A stretch of DNA of 64,000 bases from Pseudonocardiales bacterium (lineage in GTDB: Bacteria > Actinomycetota > Actinomycetes > Mycobacteriales > Pseudonocardiaceae): the NCBI GenBank assembly GCA_019244165.1, contig JAFATA010000034.1:1-64000 (forward strand), written 5' to 3'. The position numbers and the translations under genes are program-made. Every line of letters begins with the position of its first letter. Positions within the stretch are counted from its first letter, which is position 1. The notes under the pieces are model-generated. The model had not been told where the DNA came from. It saw only the letters and a program-made list of their open reading frames with translations, and did no database searches. This document shows positions 10,002-17,960 of this stretch, in pieces.

Positions 10002-10919
10002 GTGCCGCACCAGCCCGCCGCGCTGACAACCCGGCCGGCGCGGCCGGGCATCCCCCTCGGGGTAACTGTGGTATTGGTGGCCGGGGTCCTGGCCACCGCG
10101 GTGCTGGCCGGCTGCGCCCCCCGGCATCTGGGCGCTACGGGCACTCCGGGCGCGGAGCAGTTGCACGTGCAGGTCCTGGCCACCCTGTCGCACGACACCA
10201 CGATGTACACCGAGGGTCTGGAGATCCACCACGGGGTGCTCTACGAGAGCAGCGGGCTGGTCGGGCAGTCCCGGATCCGGGCTAGCGCCCTACCCGTATC
10301 GTCGGCTCTTCAAGGCCGGCCAACCCGGGGGTTGGCCGGCCTTGAAGAGCACCCCTCCGCCACCACCACGCTGCGCGAGGCGGCGCTGCCCGCCCCCCTG
10401 TTCAGCGAGGGCATCACCGTCGCCGGGGATCGGTTGTGGCAGCTGACCTGGACCAGCGGGATAGCGATCGAGCGCGATCCGGTGACGCTGGCGCAGCGCC
10501 GCCAGGTGAACTACCAGGGTGAGGGGTGGGGGCTGTGCTACGACGGGCACCGGCTGGTGATGAGCGACGGCTCGTCACGGCTGACCTTCCGGAACCCGGT
10601 GAGTTTCGCCCCGTCTGGCCAACTGGAGGTCCGCCTGGAGGGCGAGCCGGTGCGAGCGCTCAACGAGCTAGAGTGCGCCGGTGGCGTGATCTGGGCCAAT
10701 GTCTTCCCGACCGACCGCATCGTGCGCATCAATCCCCGCACCGGTGAGGTGAGCGGAGTGGTGGACGCCTCCGGTCTGCTCAAGGCGCCGCCGCAATCTA
10801 CCGAGGATGTGCTCAACGGCATCGCCGCGATCCCGGGCACCGACGAGTTTCTGATCACCGGCAAGCGCTGGCCGTTGCTGTTCCGGGTGCGTTTCGTCCC
10901 CTCGACACCAAGGAGTTGA
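10002..10919 (+). CDS. Glutaminyl-peptide cyclotransferase lipoprotein with inserted palindrome
   Basis: Beta-propeller glutaminyl cyclase (Glu_cyclase_2 family), which turns N-terminal glutamine into pyroglutamate. A signal peptide with lipobox LAGC (cysteine about residue 37) predicts export and lipid anchoring. Family motifs are YTEGLEIHHGVLYESSG, LFSEGITVAGDRLWQLTW, GWGLCYDGHRLVMSDG and LNELECAGGVIWANV. Between the second and third of these, where relatives have a short loop, a 46-bp perfect palindrome (10305-10350) is read in frame as ALQGRPTRGLAGLEE, lengthening the loop by roughly 20 residues. The frame stays open to a normal C-terminus, so the protein may still fold. The GTG at 10002 is the likely start. 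Confidence 0.85.
   Translation: MPHQPAALTTRPARPGIPLGVTVVLVAGVLATAVLAGCAPRHLGATGTPGAEQLHVQVLATLSHDTTMYTEGLEIHHGVLYESSGLVGQSRIRASALPVSSALQGRPTRGLAGLEEHPSATTTLREAALPAPLFSEGITVAGDRLWQLTWTSGIAIERDPVTLAQRRQVNYQGEGWGLCYDGHRLVMSDGSSRLTFRNPVSFAPSGQLEVRLEGEPVRALNELECAGGVIWANVFPTDRIVRINPRTGEVSGVVDASGLLKAPPQSTEDVLNGIAAIPGTDEFLITGKRWPLLFRVRFVPSTPRS
10305..10350. repeat. 46-bp perfect palindrome, copy P1, inside a CDS
   Basis: Arms of 22 bp (GCTCTTCAAGGCCGGCCAAC plus CC, and its complement) flank a GG dinucleotide. The reverse complement is identical to copy P2 at 19380-19425, so they are the same element in opposite orientations; both are followed by ACCCC. It lies in frame in the cyclotransferase gene. 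Confidence 0.95.
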
Positions 10920-10965
10920 TCACTTTCTGGTGCTGGGACTCTCCCGGTGGTGCAGGATAGAGCCC

Positions 10966-12339
10966 GTGAAGCGGCCCGCAGCCCTGATCCGGGGAGCTGC
11001 CTGGCGAAGCAGGCATCTGCTCTCCGGTGGCGTGCGGCGCTTACACCAGGCCACCACGGCCGACGGCGCGGGCAGTTCCGGGCTCTCCGCGCTGACCTAC
11101 GCGGCGATGACCGACTACGCGGCCAATGCGGCCATCGCCGTGGCACTGGCCAACACGCTGTTCTTCGCCGCCGCCACCGCGCAGAGCCGGGCCAACGTGG
11201 CGCTCTACCTGCTGATCACGGCAGCACCGTTCGCGGTGATCGCCCCGGTGGTCGGGCCACTGCTGGACCGGCTGCAGCACGGGAGGCGGGCGACGATGGC
11301 GCTGTCGTTCGCCACCCGCGGCCTGCTGCTGATCGTGATGGCGGCGCACGTCCACGACTGGCTGCTCTACCCCGCAGCGCTGGGCTACATGGTGCTGACC
11401 AAGTCCTCTGGAGTGCTGCAGGCAGCGGTGATCCCCCGGGTGCTCCCGCCGGGAATCACCCTGGTGAAGACCAACTCGCGGCTCACCGTGTTCGGGCTGG
11501 TCGCTGGGGGGGTGGCCGGCGCGCTGGCCGCCGGGATCGCGGCGCTGACCGGATCACCGGGAGCGCTGCTGTTCACTGCGGTGATCTGCGTGAGCGGAGC
11601 GGGTCTGTGCCTGCGCATCCCGTCCTGGGTGGAGGTGACCGAGGGTGAGGTTCCGGCCTCCCTGCGCAGCGAAGCTACCGGGGCCTCCGCGCGGGTCCGC
11701 CAACCGATGGGTCGCCGCGTGGTCGTCGCGCTGTGGGGCAACGCGAGTGCGCGGGTGCTCACCGGGTTCCTCACGCTGTTCGTGGCGTTCGCGGTGAAGG
11801 CCCAGACCGAGGGCTCACCAGGACGGCAGGTGGTGCTGCTCGGCGTGGTCGGTGCGGCGGCCGGGGCAGGAGGCTTGCTGGGCAACGCGGTCGGGATGCG
11901 GACCCACTTCGGCAGGCCCGACCAGGCCATCGTCGGGTGCGTGACCGCTGGGCTGGCCATGGCGGTGCTTGCCGCGCTGGTGCCGGGCATCGCCAGTGCG
12001 GCAGCCACGGCCCTGGTGGCGGCGACGGTCAGCGCGGTGGCCAAGGTCTGCCTGGACGCGGTGATCCAGCGGGGCGTGCCGGAGGTGTCCCGCGCCTCAG
12101 CGTTTGGCCGATCGGAAACCGTGCTCCAAACGGCCTGGGTGCTGGGCGGCGCGCTGGGCGTGCTGCTGCCACCCATCTACTGGATCGGCTTCGCCTCGGT
12201 CTCGGTGCTGCTCGGCCTGGGACTGGCCCAGACCGTGCTGATCCGGCGCGGATCGTCGCTGATTCCCGGTTTCGGCGCGGGCCGCCCGCCCCGCCAGCAC
12301 CCGGCCACCCGCCCCCGCCCGATGGGCCACGAGTTCTGA
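10966..12339 (+). CDS. MFS transporter
   Basis: 457-residue inner-membrane protein with about 12 hydrophobic segments, for example VALYLLITAAPFAVIAPVVG and LQTAWVLGGALGVLLPPIYW. The loop GPLLDRLQHGRRATMAL (about residue 90) is an MFS loop 2-3 type motif. The start is the GTG at 10966 (MKRPAALIRGAAWRSRHLL). It follows the cyclotransferase by 46 bp on the same strand and stands next to a cold-shock gene, as does an MFS gene in mycobacteria (recalled). Substrate unknown; the basic N-terminus and proline-rich tail are not informative. Confidence 0.82.
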   Translation: MKRPAALIRGAAWRSRHLLSGGVRRLHQATTADGAGSSGLSALTYAAMTDYAANAAIAVALANTLFFAAATAQSRANVALYLLITAAPFAVIAPVVGPLLDRLQHGRRATMALSFATRGLLLIVMAAHVHDWLLYPAALGYMVLTKSSGVLQAAVIPRVLPPGITLVKTNSRLTVFGLVAGGVAGALAAGIAALTGSPGALLFTAVICVSGAGLCLRIPSWVEVTEGEVPASLRSEATGASARVRQPMGRRVVVALWGNASARVLTGFLTLFVAFAVKAQTEGSPGRQVVLLGVVGAAAGAGGLLGNAVGMRTHFGRPDQAIVGCVTAGLAMAVLAALVPGIASAAATALVAATVSAVAKVCLDAVIQRGVPEVSRASAFGRSETVLQTAWVLGGALGVLLPPIYWIGFASVSVLLGLGLAQTVLIRRGSSLIPGFGAGRPPRQHPATRPRPMGHEF

Positions 12340-12369
12340 GGGTCTGCGGGGCGACCGGCACCGGGTCAG

Positions 12370-12756
12370 TCAGGGATCCAGCTCGTGGGCCACCGCCCGC
12401 ACCAGCTCCCCGATCCGCTTGGTGGTGCGACGGTCGGGATAGCGGCCTCGGCGCAGGTCGGGCTGGACCCGCGACTCCAGCAGCCTGATCATGTCGTCGA
12501 TCATGCCGTGCAGTTCCTCAGCCGGACGGCGCCGGGCCTCCGCCACCGACGGCGGTGGGTCCAGCAACCGCACCGACAGGGCCTGCGGGCCGCGCCGCCC
12601 GTCCGCCACCCCGAACTCGACCCGCTGGCCAGTCTTGAGATCCGTTATCCCGTTCGGCAGCGCGTTGGCTCGCACGTAGACGTCAGTACCGCCATCCTGC
12701 GTGACAAAACCGAAGCCCTTGCCCGCGTCGTACCACTTGACCTTGCCGGTCGGCAC
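12370..12756 (-). CDS. cspB: Cold-shock domain protein with C-terminal extension
   Basis: The first 65 residues are a cold-shock domain with the RNA-binding [20 protein letters not shown] (RNP1 region) and [12 protein letters not shown] (RNP2-like), followed by a charged helical tail of about 60 residues. The 128-residue length matches the longer mycobacterial-type CspB rather than the 67-residue CspA. The GTG at 12756 gives MPTGKVKW, the standard family start. Single-stranded nucleic acid binding is expected. It is tail-to-tail with the MFS gene, 30 bp apart. Confidence 0.85.
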   Translation of the reverse strand: MPTGKVKWYDAGKGFGFVTQDGGTDVYVRANALPNGITDLKTGQRVEFGVADGRRGPQALSVRLLDPPPSVAEARRRPAEELHGMIDDMIRLLESRVQPDLRRGRYPDRRTTKRIGELVRAVAHELDP

Positions 12757-12906
12757 TGACCTCACCGTTCCCTTGTGGACTACCGCCTGCCGGAGGTGCA
12801 CGACCAGCAAGACGAACGCGCCCCGAACACACCCGGGACGCGTGTGCACCAGTTTACGACTTCTGGCCGTCCTTCAGGCGCTTGCCGTCCCATGAATGTG
12901 GCCGCC

Positions 12907-14562
12907 TCAGGCATACTTCGTGGCGGCCAGCTCACCCAGCCCGAATAGCTCCACCGAGCGTTCACGCATTTCCTGCTTGCGGACCTTGCCGGTGACGGTC
13001 ATCGGGAACTCCTCCACCACGTGCACGTACCGAGGTATCTTGTAACCCGCCAGCTTGCCGGTGGCGTAGTCCCGCACTGCCTCGGCGGTGAGTTCGGGCG
13101 CACCCGGCCGCAGCCGCACCCAGGCGCACAGCTCCTCGCCGTAGCGCGCGTCGGGCACGCCGATCACCTGCGCATCCAGGATATCCGGGTGAGTGTGGAG
13201 AAACTCCTCGATTTCCCTCGGGTAGACGTTCTCACCGCCGCGGATGACCATGTCCTTGATCCGACCGGTGATGTTGAGGTAGCCCTCGGCATCCATCACC
13301 GCGACGTCCCCGGTGTGCATCCAGCGGGCCTGGTCGATCACTTCGGTGGTCTGGTCGGGCTGTCCCCAGTAGCCGAGCATGACCGAGTAGCCCCGGGTGC
13401 ACAGCTCGCCGGGGGTTCCGCGCGGCACCGTCAGGCCGGTGGCTGGGTCGATAATCTTCACCTCGAGATGCGGATGCACCCGGCCGACCGTGGATACCCG
13501 CCGCTCCAGCGGGTCGTCGGCCCGGGTCTGGGTGGACACCGGGGAGGTTTCGGTCATGCCATAACAGATGGTCACCTCCCTCATGCCCATCCGCTCCACG
13601 ACCTGCTTCATCACCTCCACCGGGCACGGCGAACCCGCCATGATCCCCGTCCGCAACGACGACAGGTCGGGGGAGCACTGATCGGGCTGCGGGGAATCCA
13701 GGTGAGCCAGCATGGCGATGAACATCGTGGGCACCCCGTACAACGACGTGCACCGTTCCTGCGCGAGGGCCGACAGGGTCGCCGCCGGTTCGAACGACGG
13801 CGCCGGGTACACCAGGCAAGCGCCGTGCGAGGTGGCGGCCAGGTTGCCCATCACCATGCCGAAACAGTGGTAAAGCGGCACCGGCAAGCAGATCCGGTCC
13901 GCCTCGGTGTAGCCGCACAGCTCGCCCACGAAATAGCCGTTGTTGAGGATGTTGTGATGCGACAGCGTGGCGCCCTTGGGGAAGCCGGTGGTGCCCGAGG
14001 TGTACTGGATGTTGATCGGCTCGTCCGGGGACAGCGCCGCCTGCCTGCCGGCGAGCCGCGCTGCGGCACCACCCCGCGCGAGCAGCGCCTCCCACTGCGC
14101 GGAACCGATCAGCACCACCCGCTCCAACGTGCCGCAGCGCGGCCGCACCTCAGAGACCATCGCGGCGTAGTCGGCGTTGCCGAGCGACGGCGCCGCGACC
14201 AGCAGCCGGATCCCGGCCGCCGTGAGCACGTATTCCAGTTCGCCGCTCCGGTATGCGGGGTTGATGGTGACCAGGATCGCGCCGATCTTCGCGGTGGCGT
14301 ACTGGGTGAGCATCCACTCCGGGCAGTTTGGGGCCCAGATGCCGACCCGCTCCCCCTTGCCGATCCCGGCGGCCAGCAGCCCGCGCGCCATCGCGTCGAC
14401 CTCGGTGCGCAGCTGCGAGTAGGTCCACCGACGGCCGCTCGGGCAATCGACCAGCGCCTCTCGGTCGCCGTAGCGGGCAACCGTGCGGTCAAAGCTGTCA
14501 CCGATGGTGTCCCCCAACAACGGCACCGCCGAGACCCCCGACGCATACGACGCAGCACTCAC
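12907..14562 (-). CDS. Acyl-CoA synthetase (AMP-binding, FadD type)
   Basis: Adenylate-forming fatty-acid CoA ligase of 551 residues. Core motifs are the P-loop-like [16 protein letters not shown] (about residue 190), [23 protein letters not shown]-type [31 protein letters not shown] (A8 hinge), [14 protein letters not shown] and the catalytic lysine in [12 protein letters not shown] at the C-terminus. I start at the GTG at 14562, which has a GAGG seven bases upstream, rather than the TTG two codons earlier. It converges with nothing and is followed by the cold-shock gene on the same strand. Chain-length preference cannot be read. Confidence 0.9.
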   Translation of the reverse strand: MSAASYASGVSAVPLLGDTIGDSFDRTVARYGDREALVDCPSGRRWTYSQLRTEVDAMARGLLAAGIGKGERVGIWAPNCPEWMLTQYATAKIGAILVTINPAYRSGELEYVLTAAGIRLLVAAPSLGNADYAAMVSEVRPRCGTLERVVLIGSAQWEALLARGGAAARLAGRQAALSPDEPINIQYTSGTTGFPKGATLSHHNILNNGYFVGELCGYTEADRICLPVPLYHCFGMVMGNLAATSHGACLVYPAPSFEPAATLSALAQERCTSLYGVPTMFIAMLAHLDSPQPDQCSPDLSSLRTGIMAGSPCPVEVMKQVVERMGMREVTICYGMTETSPVSTQTRADDPLERRVSTVGRVHPHLEVKIIDPATGLTVPRGTPGELCTRGYSVMLGYWGQPDQTTEVIDQARWMHTGDVAVMDAEGYLNITGRIKDMVIRGGENVYPREIEEFLHTHPDILDAQVIGVPDARYGEELCAWVRLRPGAPELTAEAVRDYATGKLAGYKIPRYVHVVEEFPMTVTGKVRKQEMRERSVELFGLGELAATKYA

Positions 14563-14607
14563 GATCAATCCTCACCGTCCCATCATGGACGCCGACGCCG
14601 CTACCGC

Positions 14608-15012
14608 TTATTCATGTCCCCCCGGGGTCTCGATCATGACTTGGGTCGACTTGACTACAGCCACCGCAAGGACCCCCGGCACGAGCCCCAGTTCCCGGGC
14701 TGCCTCGCTGCTCATCAGGGAGACCACCCGGTGCGGTCCGCACTGGAGTTCCACCTGGGCCATCACCCGATCGGTGGTCACCTCGGTCACGAGGCCGACG
14801 AACCGGTTGCGGGCCGATCGGTCCACCAGGGAGGGATCGCGCGGGGTGTGGGCCTGCAACTTGGCGAACGCCGCCAACTCCACCCCATCCACGGCCTTGC
14901 GGCCACCAGCGTCCCGGATCGCGGTCAGTTGCCCGGAATCCGCCCAGCGCCGGACGGTGTCGTCGCTGACGCCGAACAGCTCAGCGACTTCTGACATCCG
15001 ATAGTGCGGCAT
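14608..15012 (-). CDS. MerR-like HTH / TOBE domain molybdate-binding regulator
   Basis: 134 residues. The N-terminal third is an excisionase/MerR-type helix-turn-helix (YRMSEVAELFGVSDDTVRRW, about residues 4-23), and the remaining part is a TOBE/Mop-type domain (RNRFVGLVTEVTTDRVMAQV, then HRVVSLMSSEAARELGL, VVKSTQVMIE). Such proteins bind molybdate and control uptake or cofactor genes. Its position, divergent from moaD and near mog-moaE and moaC, supports that role here. The ATG at 15012 lies 80 bp from the moaD start. Confidence 0.85.
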   Translation of the reverse strand: MPHYRMSEVAELFGVSDDTVRRWADSGQLTAIRDAGGRKAVDGVELAAFAKLQAHTPRDPSLVDRSARNRFVGLVTEVTTDRVMAQVELQCGPHRVVSLMSSEAARELGLVPGVLAVAVVKSTQVMIETPGGHE

Positions 15013-15078
15013 GTTACGGAGAGTACCTCCGCAAGGGCGGTCACCACACTAAGCCGTCGCGGCGAAGGCGCGTGCGCT

Positions 15079-15084
15079 ATGCTG
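15079..15084 (+). promoter_or_regulatory. Putative -10 element of moaD
   Basis: TATGCT lies 7 bp upstream of the GTG start at 15092, so transcription would begin at or next to the start codon and the mRNA would be leaderless. No convincing -35 or ribosome binding site is visible. Low-confidence reading. Confidence 0.35.
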
Positions 15085-15091
15085 GTTGTTT

Positions 15092-15340
15092 GTGGTGACC
15101 GTACGTTACTTCGCGGCAGCACGCGCCGCTGCTGGCCTGTCGAGCGAGAACCTCGACGTCGGCGACGGCGCCACGGTGGGCGACGCGCTCGACTCGCTCG
15201 CCGCCCGGCACGGGGAAGCGCTGCGCAAGGTGTTGGCCGCCTGTAGCTTCCTGCTCGATTCGGTTGCGGTGCGTGACCGCTCCACGCCGCTGCCGGCCGG
15301 TGCACAACTGGACATCCTCCCGCCGTTCGCGGGCGGCTAA
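15092..15340 (+). CDS. moaD: Molybdopterin synthase sulfur carrier subunit MoaD
   Basis: 82-residue ubiquitin-fold protein whose C-terminal PPFAGG ends in the Gly-Gly needed for adenylation and thiocarboxylate formation. VTVRYFAAARAAAG at the N-terminus is typical. The carrier donates sulfur to precursor Z together with MoaE, which is encoded as a fusion across the convergent boundary (15388-16374). The GTG at 15092 or the next GTG at 15095 is the start; no Shine-Dalgarno sequence is seen. Confidence 0.9.
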   Translation: MVTVRYFAAARAAAGLSSENLDVGDGATVGDALDSLAARHGEALRKVLAACSFLLDSVAVRDRSTPLPAGAQLDILPPFAGG

Positions 15341-15350
15341 GGTCGTAGGC

Positions 15351-15388
15351 GTCCCAACTCCAAGAGCCTGTCCCAACTCCAAGAGCCT
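15351..15388. repeat. 19-bp tandem duplication between moaD and moaE
   Basis: GTCCCAACTCCAAGAGCCT occurs twice head to tail; the second copy ends at the stop of the convergent MogA-MoaE gene. Probably slippage. Confidence 0.85.
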
Positions 15389-16374
15389 TACGGGCAGTTC
15401 ACCCACGCCTCCGAGCCGTCGGAGAACTCCTGCCGCTTCCAGATAGGCAGTTGCAACTTCACCTCGTCCACCAGCGCTGCGCACGCCACGAAAGCCGGGC
15501 CACGGTGGGCCGCGGACACCGCACAGGCCAGCGCGGAGTCGCCGATCGCCAGGGGCCCGATCCGGTGGCTGACGGCCAAGGCGAGCACTTCTGGGTGGGC
15601 CGCGGCGATCTGGGCCGCCACTCGCGTGATCACCTCACTGGCGCTGGGATGGCTGGAGTACTCCAGCGCGCGCACTTTCCGGCCACCGTCATGGTCGCGG
15701 ACCACACCGGAGAAGCTCACCACGGCACCGGCGTCCGAGCGGCCCACCAGGCGGGCGTGTTCCTCGACATTCAGCGGATCGGTGGTGATCACTGCGCGCA
15801 GCACGACGCCTGAGGTGCCGGGGGCTGCCGGCACACCGGGTTCGTGATCACGGGTGTGCGTGGAGGGAGCTGGCTGGCCGGTTCCGCTGCCGGCGTGATC
15901 CGCGCCGTGGAGCTGCTCGATGGCATGCTCCAGCACCTGGTCGAGGACACTCAAGCCGTCCCGGACTCCCCCGGTGGAGCCTGGCAGGTTGACCACCAGG
16001 GTGCGGCCGGCCACTCCCGCCAGCCCGCGGGAGAGCACCGCGGTGGGCACCCCGGGCAGCCCGGCCGAGCGGATCGCGTCCGCTAACCCCGGCAAACGCC
16101 GGTCCAACAGCGGTTCGGTGGCCTCCGGGGTGCGGTCGGTGGGGCTGATGCCGGTACCGCCGGTGGTGAGCACGACGTCGACCTCCTCGGCCACCGCCTC
16201 TGCGACCGCGTCGCGTACCGGCGAGCCGTCCGGGACCACCACGGGGTTCGGGGTCTGATAACCACGCTGGCACAACCAGTCGACGATGACGGGACCGGTG
16301 CGGTCGAGATAAACACCGGCGGCCGCGCGGTTGGACGCCACCACGACCACGGCACGACGCGTCGTTGTTGTCAT
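15388..16374 (-). CDS. MogA-MoaE fusion, molybdenum cofactor synthesis
   Basis: 328 residues made of two enzymes. Residues 1-155 are MogA/MoaB-like (molybdopterin adenylyltransferase): RRAVVVVASNRAAAGVY, VVLTTGGTGISPTDRTPEAT, and VVNLPGSTGGVRDGL. After a linker of about 30 residues comes MoaE, the large subunit of molybdopterin synthase: DAGAVVSFSGVVRDHDGG, LEYSSHPSASEVI, VAVSHRIGPLAIGD-like LAVSHRIGPLAIGDSALA, and the catalytic-loop DEVKLQLPIWKRQEFSDGSE. The ATG at 16374 follows AGGAGG and overlaps the moaC stop in ATGA, so translation is probably coupled. In mycobacteria mog and moaE2 are adjacent separate genes (recalled). Confidence 0.9.
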   Translation of the reverse strand: MTTTTRRAVVVVASNRAAAGVYLDRTGPVIVDWLCQRGYQTPNPVVVPDGSPVRDAVAEAVAEEVDVVLTTGGTGISPTDRTPEATEPLLDRRLPGLADAIRSAGLPGVPTAVLSRGLAGVAGRTLVVNLPGSTGGVRDGLSVLDQVLEHAIEQLHGADHAGSGTGQPAPSTHTRDHEPGVPAAPGTSGVVLRAVITTDPLNVEEHARLVGRSDAGAVVSFSGVVRDHDGGRKVRALEYSSHPSASEVITRVAAQIAAAHPEVLALAVSHRIGPLAIGDSALACAVSAAHRGPAFVACAALVDEVKLQLPIWKRQEFSDGSEAWVNCP

Positions 16375-16877
16375 GGGTCCTCCTGGGTTGTTGATGCCGC
16401 CGGCCGGGTCCACAGGCCGCTGTCCCCGCCCACCTTGCGCTCTAAGCGCACCGCGTCAAGGACGGCGGCGGGGTCGAGCGCCTTGAGCATGTCGTGCAGC
16501 GTCAACCCAGCGACCGCCACCGCGGTGAGCGCCTCCATCTCCACACCGGTGCGGTCAGTGGTGCGGACCGTGGCGGTGATCCGAACCTCGTGGCCCGAGG
16601 CGTGCAGGTCCACCGTCACCGCGGTGAGCGCGAGGGGATGGCACAGCGGAATGAGCTCAGGCGTTCTCTTGGCCGCCATGATGCCCGCAATGCGGGCCGT
16701 GGCCAGCGCATCGCCCTTGGGGAGCCCTTCGCCACGCAGGAGCCGCACCACTTCCCCGGTGGTGCGCACGACACCCGAGGCAACCGCCTCCCGCACGGAG
16801 GCCCGCTTATCCGAGACGTCGACCATCCGGGCCGCGCCACGATCGTCCACATGGGTCAACTGTCTCTCGGAATCCAC
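16371..16877 (-). CDS. moaC: Cyclic pyranopterin monophosphate synthase MoaC
   Basis: 168-residue enzyme acting with MoaA in the first step of molybdenum cofactor synthesis. Family motifs are LTHVDDRGAARMVDVSDK, GLPKGDALATARIAGIMAAK, TPELIPLCHPLAL, and TGVEMEALTAVAVAGLT with LHDMLKALDPA. The start is the GTG at 16877. The stop overlaps the start of the MogA-MoaE gene by 4 bp. No moaA is in the window. Confidence 0.93.
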   Translation of the reverse strand: MDSERQLTHVDDRGAARMVDVSDKRASVREAVASGVVRTTGEVVRLLRGEGLPKGDALATARIAGIMAAKRTPELIPLCHPLALTAVTVDLHASGHEVRITATVRTTDRTGVEMEALTAVAVAGLTLHDMLKALDPAAVLDAVRLERKVGGDSGLWTRPAASTTQEDP

Positions 16878-16923
16878 CGAGGTAATCCTACGACTGCGGC
16901 GGTCCGTGGTGGTGGCGCATACG

Positions 16924-16964
16924 CCGGAGGGGCTGGCACCCTCTCCTGGTGCCAGCCCCTCCGG
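16924..16964. terminator. 17-bp-stem hairpin between two minus-strand units
   Basis: CCGGAGGGGCTGGCACC and its exact complement flank a 7-nt loop CTCTCCT. It lies 46 bp after the secreted His-rich gene (minus strand) and upstream of moaC. A perfect 17-bp GC-rich stem is the actinomycete style of terminator without a U-tract. Confidence 0.75.
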
Positions 16965-17010
16965 AATGTGTCGGTCAGCCCGATATACATCAGACCCGAT
17001 ACAGGTCAGA

Positions 17011-17940
17011 TCAGTGGGTGACCGGCAGGTGCGCCTTCACCGGATGCGGTGACGGAGCCTCCTGCTTGTGGTGCTCGGGAGGACGCCCCTCGTGGTGGTG
17101 CTCTTCACGACAGCTGGCAGAGGAGATCACGATCTCTTCCAGCGCCTTAGGACCACCCATGAGCCTGTTGAGGTTCGGGTTGAGCAACTTAAGCTCGTTC
17201 GCCAGATCTCCGACGGTGGGAGCGGATTCCTCCGGTGGCGCAGACTTGGCAGGTTCCGACGACTTGGCATCTGCCGACTTGGCATCTGCCGACTTGGCAT
17301 CTGCTGGCTTGGCATCTGCTGACTTAACATGAGCGGCCTGCAGCTGATCCATGGTCGGGACCTTCAGGCTCTTGGGCGCCAGGCTCTGGAAAAGACCGAG
17401 GTCCTTCGGTGAGATCGCCGTTCCAAGCTTGTCTTCTGGCAGCAGCGTGATCACCGCAGCGTCGACCGTGAGCTTGTCGTGGTCCTTGTGGTGCCGGTTG
17501 AACTCGACCTTGACCACGGGCGAGAGGTTCAGTCCCGCCCCCGAGTAGGGCGCAGGGCTACCGTCACTGCCGAGGATCGAGGAGTCACCGTGGCCGTTGT
17601 CACAGAATGCCTCGATGAGCTTCGCGTGCAGCCCGAGGACGTTCACGTTGACAGCCTGTGCCTTGGACCGGTAACGCTCCGCCTCGACCTTGAGCACCCC
17701 GACATAAAGGCCATCCTTATGCGGCCCGGGGACCTCGAGCAGTGCCTTGTGGCCATCAGGCGGTGCCTCGACAAATGGAGTCGGCGAAATAGGCACCAAG
17801 CCTTCCGCGGCAATCCCGAACGCCGAGGCGGTAGGCTCTTCGCCAGCGGAGCCGGACAGGGTCCCCAGCAGCAGGGCCGCAACGGCGGTGGCAGCACCGA
17901 CGCTGGCAGCACTGGCGCCGGCGAGCTTCCTACTGTTCAC
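17011..17940 (-). CDS. Secreted protein with ADAK repeats and His-rich tail
   Basis: 309 residues of unknown function. A signal peptide (SAASVGAATAVAALLLGTLSG) with an AGE/AFG-type end is followed by a globular region beginning TASAFGIAAEGLVPISPTP and containing VNVLGLHAKLIEAFCDNGHG. Near residue 230 the sequence repeats SADAK four or five times, encoded by a 15-bp DNA repeat at about 17260-17330. The C-terminus has a single cysteine followed by EEHHHEGRPPEHHKQE and ends PVTH, which could bind metal. The GTG at 17940 has AGGA six bases upstream; ATG at 17955 is an alternative. It follows the L,D-transpeptidase gene by 20 bp, so the two are probably cotranscribed. Confidence 0.7.
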   Translation of the reverse strand: MNSRKLAGASAASVGAATAVAALLLGTLSGSAGEEPTASAFGIAAEGLVPISPTPFVEAPPDGHKALLEVPGPHKDGLYVGVLKVEAERYRSKAQAVNVNVLGLHAKLIEAFCDNGHGDSSILGSDGSPAPYSGAGLNLSPVVKVEFNRHHKDHDKLTVDAAVITLLPEDKLGTAISPKDLGLFQSLAPKSLKVPTMDQLQAAHVKSADAKPADAKSADAKSADAKSSEPAKSAPPEESAPTVGDLANELKLLNPNLNRLMGGPKALEEIVISSASCREEHHHEGRPPEHHKQEAPSPHPVKAHLPVTH

Positions 17941-17960
17941 ATGCTGTCCTTTCATTCGTT

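Noticed and set aside
13021-14994. 657-codon plus-strand frame over the acyl-CoA ligase
   Set aside because: Mirror frame of a clearly coding minus-strand gene; no start signal or recognisable domain.
17260-17330. CRISPR-like short repeats
   Set aside because: The 15-bp units are tandem, without spacers, and encode the ADAK repeat in frame.
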